A stretch of DNA of 30,462 nt from an uncultured Clostridium sp. (GTDB lineage: Bacteria; Bacillota; Clostridia; Clostridiales; Clostridiaceae). This document shows, piece after piece, positions 24,315-30,462 of the stretch. The stretch is taken from contig NZ_CAKVJA010000031.1 in NCBI RefSeq assembly GCF_934754925.1, forward strand, positions 1 to 30,462, in the 5' to 3' direction. The position numbers and the translations under genes were made by a program. The notes below the pieces were generated by a model. The model ran no database searches. It had not been told where the DNA came from and was given only the letters and a program-made list of their open reading frames with translations. Position 1 is the first letter of the stretch; each line of letters begins with the position of its first letter.

Positions 24315-25037
24315 CTATAATACTTTTGATAAAAAATCTATTGTTCTTGGATTCTTTGGATTTGAGAATATTTCATCTGGAGTACCCTGCTCTACAATAT
24401 TCCCATTATCCATGAATAAAATTCTATCTCCAACTTCTCTTGCAAATCCCATTTCGTGAGTAACAACTACCATTGTCATACCCTCTTTTGCAAGATCTTT
24501 CATAACATTTAAAACTTCCCCAACCATTTCTGGATCTAATGCAGACGTTGGTTCATCAAATAGCATAACATCTGGCTCCATAGCTAATGCTCTTGCTATT
24601 GCTATTCTTTGCTTTTGACCACCTGAAAGTGATGATGGATAAGCTGTTGCTTTATTACTTAATCCAACTCTCTCTAATAACTCCATAGCTTTCTTCTCTG
24701 CTTCTGCTTTACTAAGACCTTTAACTTTAATAGGTGCTATCGTTAAGTTTTGCAATACAGTCTTATGTGGGAAAAGGTTAAACTGTTGAAACACCATTCC
24801 CATCTTTTCTCTAATTTTATTTATATCTACTTTTTTATCTGTAATATCATTGCCTTCGAATACTACTTTACCTGAGGTTGGTTCTTCTAATAGGTTTAAA
24901 CATCTTAAAAATGTACTTTTACCTGAACCTGATGGACCTATTACAACTACCACTTCCCCCTTTTCTATATGCTCATCTATTCCCTTTAAAACATCATTTT
25001 TTCCAAAACTTTTATGAAGATTATTAACGCGAATCAC
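24315..25037 (-). CDS. Polar amino acid ABC transporter ATPase (GlnQ type)
   Basis: The ATP-hydrolysing subunit of an amino acid importer, 240 residues. Motifs: Walker A GPSGSGKS (about 34-41), Q-loop in VFQQFNLFPHKT, signature LSGGQKQRIAIARAL, Walker B VMLFDEPTSALDPE and H-loop VVTHEMGFA. The start is GTG at 25037, overlapping the permease stop by 14 bases. AAAGGAG lies 11 bases upstream, and the nearer ATG is in the permease frame. The overlap implies translational coupling. The substrate is not determined; the family covers glutamine, arginine, cystine and others. It is the last gene of a three-gene operon. Confidence 0.95.
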   Translation of the reverse strand: MIRVNNLHKSFGKNDVLKGIDEHIEKGEVVVVIGPSGSGKSTFLRCLNLLEEPTSGKVVFEGNDITDKKVDINKIREKMGMVFQQFNLFPHKTVLQNLTIAPIKVKGLSKAEAEKKAMELLERVGLSNKATAYPSSLSGGQKQRIAIARALAMEPDVMLFDEPTSALDPEMVGEVLNVMKDLAKEGMTMVVVTHEMGFAREVGDRILFMDNGNIVEQGTPDEIFSNPKNPRTIDFLSKVL

Positions 25038-25704
25038 TTTTTTTCATTCTCCTTTCTATAAGAGATATAATTCTACCTAATGTAAATGTCATAATGAAGT
25101 AAAATCCTGCTGCCACTATATATGGCTCTAATCCTCTATATGTTGATCCTACTACAACCTTTGATGCAAACATTAATTCATTAACACCAATTATTGACGC
25201 CATTGATGATTCTTTAATTATTGCAACAAACTCATTACCTATTGCAGGTAATATATTTTTAACAGCCTGTGGTATTACAATTAATATCATTGCTGTACTC
25301 TTTTTCATACCTAAGCTTCTTGCAGCCTCCATTTGTCCCTTGTCTACTGCTTCTATACCAGCTCTTACTATTTCTGACACATATGCTGCTGAATTTAGTG
25401 CAATTGCTATTATTGCTGATGTAAATGGCTTTAAGTCTATTCCAAAGAACATTTTAGAACCAGCATACATAATTAAGATTTGTAATAGCATTGGTGTCCC
25501 TCTAATTATTTCAATATAAATTACAGCTATTATTTTTAAAGGCTTAATCTTCCAAATATGAAAGTTAGAGCTCTTCATAAAGAATAATACTGAACCAAAT
25601 AATGCTCCAAAAAGTACTGTAATTAAAGAAATTAATAATGTATATTTAACACCTTGTAAGTAATAAGGTATATATTGCGGCACAAAACTAAAATCAAAAT
25701 TCAT
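25024..25704 (-). CDS. Polar amino acid ABC transporter permease (HisM/GlnP type)
   Basis: The membrane subunit of the importer, 226 residues with about five helices. It opens YYLQGVKYTLLISLITVLFG, the standard start of the HisM family, and the EAA loop reads EAARSLGMKKSTAMILIVIP (about 131-150). IRGTPMLLQ is a further family hallmark. GAGGGGG eight bases before the ATG supports the start. It lies 141 bases after the binding-protein gene, across a dyad, and overlaps the ATPase gene. Only one permease gene is present, so it is likely to form a homodimer. Confidence 0.95.
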   Translation of the reverse strand: MNFDFSFVPQYIPYYLQGVKYTLLISLITVLFGALFGSVLFFMKSSNFHIWKIKPLKIIAVIYIEIIRGTPMLLQILIMYAGSKMFFGIDLKPFTSAIIAIALNSAAYVSEIVRAGIEAVDKGQMEAARSLGMKKSTAMILIVIPQAVKNILPAIGNEFVAIIKESSMASIIGVNELMFASKVVVGSTYRGLEPYIVAAGFYFIMTFTLGRIISLIERRMKKSDSR

Positions 25705-25725
25705 TTTCTTATCCCCCTCTTTTTT

Positions 25726-25784
25726 TATAAAATTTACTATTTAACAGAGCTTGCCCCAAAGCTCTGCTATAACTAAATTTTATA
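25726..25784 (-). repeat. Intercistronic dyad between binding protein and permease genes
   Basis: CAGAGCTT (25745-25752) pairs with AAGCTCTG (25759-25766), and outside it TATAAAATTTA (25726-25736) pairs with TAAATTTTATA (25774-25784) across a 7- to 8-base internal loop. There is no T-run directly after the core stem on the - strand. Such hairpins often stabilise or attenuate binding-protein transcripts so that the binding protein outnumbers the permease. Confidence 0.6.
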
Positions 25785-25845
25785 TTTAAAGCTTACTCTT
25801 ACTTTTATAGCCCCAATTTTGTAAAAGAAACTTTAATTAACAATA

Positions 25846-26697
25846 TTATTCTTCTACTATATTAGCAGTTGCTGCTAATTCATTAGCTTTTACTATATAT
25901 TCATCCATTTTTCCAGTTTCATTTAATTCTTTTATAACTTCATTTACTTTAGCTAATAGCTCTTCATTTCCCTTAGCAACACCTACTGCATTTCCTCCAG
26001 ATTCCTCTTCATATGTTGGTTCACCAACTGCTAATTCTGGATTACTTTTAACTGCCATTTGTGCAACTGGTTTCTCCATAATTATTGCATCAACTTTTCC
26101 TGATTTTAATTCTAATATTAAGTTATTAACATTAGCTAATAGTTGTAAATCTGCATTTGGAATTTCATTCTTAGCTATTTGTTCTTGAGTTGATCCTAAT
26201 TGAGCTCCAACCTTAGCCCCTTCTAAATCAGCAAAAGTTTTATACTTGTCCACATCTTCTGCTCTAACTAATATTCCATGTTGTGAATTGTAATAAACCT
26301 CTGAAAAGTCTACTACTTTAGCTCTTTCTTCAGTAGGATTCATACCTGATATTACCAAATCTACCTTTCCTGCTGGTAATGCTGTTACTAATGCATCAAA
26401 ATCCATTTCTTGAATTACTAATTCAACGCCAAGTTTACTAGCTATCTCATTAGCTATATCTACATCAAATCCACCAATAACATCTTTACCATTTTCATCT
26501 ATGTAATGAAATTCATATGGTGCATAATCTGCACTCATTCCAACGACAACTTTTCCCTTATCTTGTATTGTTTCTAATAAATCATTTTTATTTCCTGCTG
26601 CACTTGTATTATTAGATGATCCACATCCAACTAGCCCCATAGTCATAATTCCTAATAATGCACTTGCAACTACCTTTTTAATTAATCCCTTTTTCAT
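25846..26697 (-). CDS. Polar amino acid-binding lipoprotein
   Basis: The extracellular binding component of the amino acid importer, 283 residues. The signal peptide ends in the lipobox GLVGC (Cys25), followed by a Ser/Asn linker. The mature part is a family 3 solute-binding fold: VGMSADYAPYEF near the start, GGFDVDIANEIA, DFDALVTALPAGKVDLVISGM, and later VGAQLGSTQEQI. These patterns are shared by arginine-, glutamine- and cystine-binding proteins, so the ligand cannot be named. AAGGGGG eight bases before the ATG supports the start. It is the first gene of the operon, with a clear promoter and a cluster of ATGCAT motifs upstream. Confidence 0.94.
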   Translation of the reverse strand: MKKGLIKKVVASALLGIMTMGLVGCGSSNNTSAAGNKNDLLETIQDKGKVVVGMSADYAPYEFHYIDENGKDVIGGFDVDIANEIASKLGVELVIQEMDFDALVTALPAGKVDLVISGMNPTEERAKVVDFSEVYYNSQHGILVRAEDVDKYKTFADLEGAKVGAQLGSTQEQIAKNEIPNADLQLLANVNNLILELKSGKVDAIIMEKPVAQMAVKSNPELAVGEPTYEEESGGNAVGVAKGNEELLAKVNEVIKELNETGKMDEYIVKANELAATANIVEE

Positions 26698-26750
26698 ATT
26701 TAAATCCCCCTTAATTATTTACTGTAAAACTTTTCCTAAACCATAGTATA

Positions 26751-26780
26751 ATTATACATCTATTAATCATATTTATGCAA
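26751..26780 (-). promoter_or_regulatory. Promoter of the amino acid transporter operon
   Basis: On the - strand TTGCAT (26775-26780), 18 bases, then a perfect TATAAT (26751-26756), about 54 bases before the start codon. The first copy of the ATGCA motif overlaps this -35. Confidence 0.6.
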
Positions 26781-27006
26781 TACCTTTTTTATATTTTTTA
26801 TATTTTTTTATATTTATGCATAAAAACTATATTTTAAATGAATATTTTTACGTATATTATGTTTTTTATAAACATAAACTGTATATTCTTTATGCATATA
26901 TACATGTTTTATTCATTGTTTTTGTATAAATATTATTGTTATTATATTTATTAATATAAATTCTCTAGAAATTATTTATTTTATTTTGTCCATTTTTTAA
27001 TGCATA
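26772..27006. repeat. Cluster of ATGCAT-type motifs in a divergent regulatory region
   Basis: The 356-base gap between the transporter operon and the P-loop ATPase gene contains no ORF. It carries TTTATGCAA (26772-26780), TTTATGCATAA (26813-26823), TTTATGCATATA (26889-26900) and ATGCATA (27000-27006). The rest is plain AT-rich DNA. I see no T-box or riboswitch. Confidence 0.5.
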
Positions 27007-27053
27007 CTGAATAAAATATTATGAACAAGTTATATTTATTTAGGAGTGATTTA

Positions 27054-28136
27054 ATGTCTACATTAAAAGAAAGGCATCTATTCCCTGGTGGAAATACTTC
27101 AAAAGGATTCTATTCATTTTATAGATATGTACTTCCACAAGATGATGCTAGACGAATTCTTTGTATAAAAGGTGGCCCTGGAACAGGTAAATCTCAATTA
27201 ATGAAAAAAGTTGGAGCTCATTTTAATAAAAAAGGATATACAATTGAATATCACCACTGTTCTTCAGATCCAAATTCTTTAGATGGTGTTTTAGTAAAAG
27301 AATTAAACATAGCCTTATTAGATGGTACTTCACCTCATATAGTTGACCCTATTAATCCTGGCGCTGTTGACGAGATACTTAATATGGGTGATGCTCTTGA
27401 TATGGATATGCTATCTAAAAACAAAAAAGAAATAATATCCTTAAACAAAGAAATAGGTAAAAACTTCAAAAGAGCTTATAGATTTTTAGGGTCTGCTAAA
27501 TCTATTCATGATGATTGGAGTAGCTTAAATTATGAATCCTTAGACTCTAACAAAATTTATAATTTAATTGAAAATTTAAAGAATAATATTTTTAAAGTTG
27601 ATAAATTTGGCTATGGTAATGAACGTCATTTATTTGCAACTGCAATTACTCCTGATGGAATCATTACTTATGCTGACTCTCTAAGTACTGATTTTAAGAA
27701 AAAATATGTATTAACTGGCGGGCCTGGATTTGGTAAAACTGATATTTTAAAATTTATAGGAAGCTGTGGCCAAAAGAAAGGTTATTTTATTGAATATATG
27801 CATGATCCATTCGTCCCTGAACGTATTGAGCATATTTTCATTCCTGAAATTTCTACATGTATTATAACTAATAATGAAATTAATCAAGCTAATTATACTG
27901 GAATAGAGTATAACTTGTTTGATTATACTAAGTCTAATTTATCTTCATCAAAAAATGATGATATAAAGTATGATAGCGATTTATTCTATGATTTGATTAA
28001 TAAGAGTATTTCTTTAATTCATAATGCCCATCTTTTACATGATGAATTAGAAAGCTATTATATTAAAGCTATGGACTTCTCTGTAGCCGATAACATCTAC
28101 GAAAAAGTCATTAAGAAGCTAGAAAAATACGAGTAA
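27054..28136 (+). CDS. Uncharacterised ATPase with two P-loops (PRK06851-like)
   Basis: A 360-residue soluble protein made of two similar halves, each with its own nucleotide-binding loop: GGPGTGKS (about 40-47) and GGPGFGKT (about 222-229). Each loop is followed by a GYxIEYxH-like strand (GYTIEYHHCSSDP and GYFIEYMHDPFVP), clear evidence of internal duplication. I recognise it as the clostridial/bacillary family PRK06851, whose function I do not know. The frame extends to an ATG at 27021, but AGGAG lies 7 bases before the ATG at 27054 and no such site precedes 27021, so I take 27054 (MSTLKERHLFPGGNT). It is monocistronic, divergent from the amino acid transporter, and followed by hairpins. 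Confidence 0.88.
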   Translation: MSTLKERHLFPGGNTSKGFYSFYRYVLPQDDARRILCIKGGPGTGKSQLMKKVGAHFNKKGYTIEYHHCSSDPNSLDGVLVKELNIALLDGTSPHIVDPINPGAVDEILNMGDALDMDMLSKNKKEIISLNKEIGKNFKRAYRFLGSAKSIHDDWSSLNYESLDSNKIYNLIENLKNNIFKVDKFGYGNERHLFATAITPDGIITYADSLSTDFKKKYVLTGGPGFGKTDILKFIGSCGQKKGYFIEYMHDPFVPERIEHIFIPEISTCIITNNEINQANYTGIEYNLFDYTKSNLSSSKNDDIKYDSDLFYDLINKSISLIHNAHLLHDELESYYIKAMDFSVADNIYEKVIKKLEKYE

Positions 28137-28138
28137 TA

Positions 28139-28289
28139 TTGTACACTAAAGCATTTGTGCCGTGATGCCGAAAATTAATGATATAACCTCCATTAAGTCA
28201 TATAATTTCGCTAAGAATTTATATAATACTTCCTTTCGGTAATATCATTAATTTTTCTCTATCACTAGCTTTAAAGCTTAAGTATACAA
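28139..28289. repeat. About 150-bp nested imperfect palindrome (MITE-like or structured RNA)
   Basis: Four layers of pairing share roughly one centre. The ends TTGTACACTAAAGC (28139-28152) and GCTTAAGTATACAA (28276-28289) match at 12 of 14 positions. Inside, GTGAT (28162-28166) pairs with ATCAC (28261-28265), AAAATTAATGATAT (28171-28184) pairs perfectly with 28242-28255, and AAGT-ATATAA pairs with TTATAT-ACTT near the apex. It begins 2 bases after the ATPase stop codon. The long foldback with terminal inverted repeats suits a miniature transposable element; a structured RNA is the alternative. Confidence 0.6.
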
Positions 28290-28311
28290 TTTCACATACT
28301 CCAATCTAAAA

Positions 28312-28357
28312 AGTTAACGACTTCTCATATGATCCCCTAGAAGAAGTCGTTAATTTT
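28312..28357. terminator. Bidirectional terminator between converging genes
   Basis: TTAACGACTTCT (28314-28325) pairs perfectly over 12 bp with AGAAGTCGTTAA (28342-28353), flanked by AAAAAG on one side and TTTTC on the other, so it works on both strands. Confidence 0.75.
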
Positions 28358-28474
28358 CAAGTGCGAATATTAATGAAAGCAGTGAATCATAAATTCTAGG
28401 CAAAAATTTTACCATTATCAGAAAAATACTATTTTATATTTCAATCTCGTAGTGCTCACAATTTAGTTATATTA

Positions 28475-29749
28475 TTACTTGGTATCCAATAACTTATCTA
28501 AATATATAGACTTCATCTGTTCACTGGCCATTGCTTTTTTTACTGGTGAAAGTTTTAATATTGATGATAATATTGCTGCCATGGCTCTATGACTTGCTAG
28601 TGCTCTATTATCAAAAATAAGGTTAGATAACTGACCTTTTTCTATGGCCATAAGTACAACTCTGTGAACTGAAGTTGCTGGAGTTATTATTCTTTTTCCT
28701 CTTGATTTTAACATTAGGCTATTATTGAAACAATTTCTTACACATACTCCACAACCTAAACATAAATCTTTATCAACTTCCGCTACTGTTTTCTCCATTG
28801 GTGTACCTTTATTTATAACTACATTTTTAATAGCTCCAACAGGACATTTCCTAATGCATTTTCCACAGTTAACACAAGTATCTTTATTTACTTCTGCAAT
28901 AAAATTAGTAGTTTCAACTGGATGCATTACTCCAAATTTCTTAGCTGCAAGCATTGCTTCACAACAACATCCACAGCAATTACAAATGAAGTTTACTCCC
29001 TTTCTAACATTTTCACCACATTGTACTAAATTACTTTCATAAGCTAAATCTAAAAGATCTAAACATTCTGAAGCATCTACTTTTCTTGCATGACCATGCT
29101 TAATTAATGATGAAGCTGTAGTATTAAATGTCATACATATATCCATTGGTGAATCACAGGCCTTACCCATATGATGCATTTTATGTCTACAGTAACACAT
29201 ACTAATTCCTATATCACTTGCAGTCTTTATTATATGAGAAGCCCTTTCATAATCTAAAACTTCTACTGAATTATCATTTGTAAGAACTTTTTCTTGAACA
29301 TAAACTCTACCTAATTTAGTTTCTGCACTATAAAATAGGTCTTTAATAAAATCTTCTTCTACGTTTAAATATTGATAATATAATTCTGCTAATAGTTTTT
29401 GATCTACATCTCCTCTCGTTCTCATCATACTAAACTCTAAGAATCCAGCCATTGGAGGTGGTAGCATAAATGTTCTTTTTCCGTCATGCTCAATATCTAG
29501 TAGGATTGCTCTACTTGCAAGTTTATCTAAAATCTTTTCTGCTTCTATAGGTTTCATTCCCCATATTTTCGCTGCTTTTTCTATACTAAATGCCTTTATT
29601 GGTAACTGTGCAACTAACTCAGCTTCCTTTTCATCGAATAGTACTTCTAATATTTTATAAAGTGTATCTGATGCTGGTGCCCCTTGCGGAAATCTATTTA
29701 ATCTTTCTTCTAAGCTTTTGTATGCTGATTTTCCAACTATATGTGACAT
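28475..29749 (-). CDS. Multi-cluster 4Fe-4S protein with N-terminal winged-helix-like region
   Basis: A 424-residue cytoplasmic iron-sulfur protein. The N-terminal 100 residues contain a helical segment that looks like a winged helix (IEKAAKIWGMKPIEAEKILDKLASRAIL). Next comes a four-cysteine set C185-x-C187, C198, C205 (CYCRHKMHHMGKACDSPMDIC), then a dense CNCCGCCC run (256-263), and finally two classical ferredoxin motifs (C292xxC295xxC298xxxC302P and C330xxC333xxC336xxxC340). Two 4Fe-4S clusters are secure, and the other cysteines could bind more. I know similar proteins from anaerobes only as uncharacterised 4Fe-4S proteins; electron transfer or redox sensing are possibilities. GGAGG nine bases before the ATG supports the start. 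It appears monocistronic. Confidence 0.88.
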   Translation of the reverse strand: MSHIVGKSAYKSLEERLNRFPQGAPASDTLYKILEVLFDEKEAELVAQLPIKAFSIEKAAKIWGMKPIEAEKILDKLASRAILLDIEHDGKRTFMLPPPMAGFLEFSMMRTRGDVDQKLLAELYYQYLNVEEDFIKDLFYSAETKLGRVYVQEKVLTNDNSVEVLDYERASHIIKTASDIGISMCYCRHKMHHMGKACDSPMDICMTFNTTASSLIKHGHARKVDASECLDLLDLAYESNLVQCGENVRKGVNFICNCCGCCCEAMLAAKKFGVMHPVETTNFIAEVNKDTCVNCGKCIRKCPVGAIKNVVINKGTPMEKTVAEVDKDLCLGCGVCVRNCFNNSLMLKSRGKRIITPATSVHRVVLMAIEKGQLSNLIFDNRALASHRAMAAILSSILKLSPVKKAMASEQMKSIYLDKLLDTK

Positions 29750-29772
29750 TATTAATATCCTCCATTCACAAT

Positions 29773-29801
29773 CATATAGTTAATTTTACCATCACATACA
29801 A
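29773..29801 (-). promoter_or_regulatory. Putative promoter of the Fe-S protein gene
   Basis: On the - strand TTGTAT (29796-29801), 17 bases, then TATATG (29773-29778), about 24 bases before the start codon. This is a moderate match and rather close to the gene. Confidence 0.35.
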
Positions 29802-29876
29802 TTATTTTCTATTTTAAAAATTTTTATACACCCCTCAAGGGTCATAGCTATCAAAAGAAACCATGTTTTTTATCTA

Positions 29877-30392
29877 CTAATCTAAATTTAATTTTTTATT
29901 TAAGATATAATTTGAAATTATAAAGTATGCTATAGAAAATAGTATACTTATACCTAACATTACTCCCATAAATATACTCACTGCAGTAATTTCAGAATTA
30001 TTCATAGTGCCTGTTAAATCTAGTCCTAGCATTAATGGAAGTTGAACCATTGATGCTATTATATTAGTTGCAATATTTAATACTATAAATGCTCCAAATG
30101 AAGCTAATATTTTTTGTTTTTGAAATAAACTTCCTATAGATAGTGATGCATATATCATTAGTATTGAAAATACTACATTTATAATCATCATTAATATTAT
30201 TTCTAATATTATTAAGAATCCCTGAGTTCCAGCTATTTTATTTACATCATTAAAGAACACTGGAATTGTAGTAATTATTTTTGTAAATAATCCTTTTTGA
30301 TAAGCTAAAATTATAATTGAAATAACTGAAATAACTATGCTTGCTATTGACCAAACTAATGCTACTACAAGCTTACTTAATATATTATGATA
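29877..30392 (-). pseudogene. Permease C-terminal remnant (ABC-2-like), truncated at its 5' end
   Basis: The - strand frame is open from 30392 to the stop at 29877 (171 residues), with an in-frame TAG at 30393-30395. It begins YHNILSKLVVALVWSIAS and contains about four hydrophobic helices, ending ISNYILNKKLNLD. This matches, from memory, the later two-thirds of a clostridial ABC-type permease of about 250 residues in which this stretch is normally preceded by a GYLxFTLPV segment. A GTG at 30260 could be read as the start of a 127-residue protein, but homologous-looking sequence continues in frame upstream of it and no good ribosome binding site precedes it. I therefore read it as the surviving end of a broken gene. 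It lies directly behind an ATPase fragment. Confidence 0.65.
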
Positions 30393-30462
30393 CTATCTTT
30401 TTTGTTTCAGTCCCTGGCTTCATACCACAAATTAAAATTTCTCCACTTGTTGGAGTTAAAAG
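30385..30462 (-). pseudogene. ABC transporter ATPase N-terminal fragment, cut off by deletion
   Basis: In the frame from the window edge the - strand encodes LLTPTSGEILICGMKPGTET followed by KKIVS and a TAA at 30385-30387. This is the standard stretch after the Walker A region of clostridial ABC ATPases (PTSGEI, then KPGxETKKIVSY, where a Q-loop and more than 200 residues should follow). Instead the sequence passes directly into the permease remnant in another frame. The beginning lies outside the window. The simplest reading is one deletion of roughly 1 kb that removed most of the ATPase and the permease start. Confidence 0.65.

Larger units (their letters stand above)
28137..28474. other. 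Gene-free convergent intergenic stretch
   Basis: 338 bases between the P-loop ATPase and the Fe-S protein genes, with no ORF or tRNA visible. It holds a nested palindrome of about 150 bases (28139-28289) and a separate terminator (28312-28357). The last 115 bases are unstructured as far as I can see. Confidence 0.6.

Noticed and set aside
27021..27053. Upstream ATG extending the two-P-loop ATPase by 11 residues
   Set aside because: No ribosome binding site precedes it, whereas AGGAG lies 7 bases before the ATG at 27054.
26698..27053. T-box, riboswitch or classical ARG boxes before the amino acid transporter
   Set aside because: No T-box sequence or conserved aptamer pattern was seen, and the ATGCAT half-sites do not have ARG-box spacing.
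28725..29042. A + strand open frame of 105 codons across the Fe-S gene
   Set aside because: It is antisense to the cysteine motifs of a secure gene and its translation has no recognisable features.
29877..30260. Intact 127-residue membrane protein starting at GTG 30260
   Set aside because: Permease-like sequence continues in frame upstream of the GTG and the start lacks a ribosome binding site, so a truncated gene fits better.

Overview
The window is AT-rich, uses strong GGAGG-type ribosome binding sites, and carries Gram-positive lipoproteins, YesMN-type regulation and a clostridial-style Fe-S protein. This points to a low-GC Firmicute, most likely Clostridium sensu stricto. The species cannot be fixed from the sequence alone.

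Layout. 1-140: tail of an unidentified + strand gene. 329-1624 (-): M18 aminopeptidase. 1891-3066 (+): CDF metal exporter. 3067-3576: a gene-free stretch with two large hairpins and two terminators. 3577-6177 (-): a large Sel1-repeat protein. 6345-24233: a carbohydrate locus. 24315-26697 (-): a polar amino acid ABC transporter. 27054-28136 (+): an ATPase with two P-loops. 28137-28474: a nested palindrome and a terminator. 28475-29749 (-): a multi-cluster Fe-S protein. 29877-30462 (-): the decayed remains of an ABC transporter, apparently an in-place deletion joining an ATPase start to a permease end.

The central locus reads as a self-contained system for foraging high-mannose N-glycans. A lipoprotein GH85 endo-beta-N-acetylglucosaminidase would cut the glycan from host glycoprotein at the cell surface. 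A DUF3502-type binding lipoprotein with two LplB/YtcP-type permeases would import it. A cytoplasmic GH38 alpha-mannosidase and a GH125 exo-alpha-1,6-mannosidase would trim it, and two different ROK kinases would phosphorylate the products. A YesM/YesN two-component pair and a YesL-like DUF624 membrane protein sit at the divergent end. I recognise no enzyme in the window for the Man-beta-1,4-GlcNAc core, and no transporter ATPase is encoded with the permeases.

Regulation is partly visible. An identical 14-base pseudo-palindrome (AGTAAACGTTTTTA) lies between the -35 and -10 of the yesL promoter, against the divergent yesM promoter, and over the permease promoter. A related site lies before the binding-protein gene. 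It resembles a CcpA/LacI-family operator. Terminators divide the - strand genes into separate units: yesMN; permeases plus GH38; GH85; binding protein plus kinases. Start sites were moved downstream for lplB, GH125 and the P-loop ATPase on ribosome-binding-site evidence.
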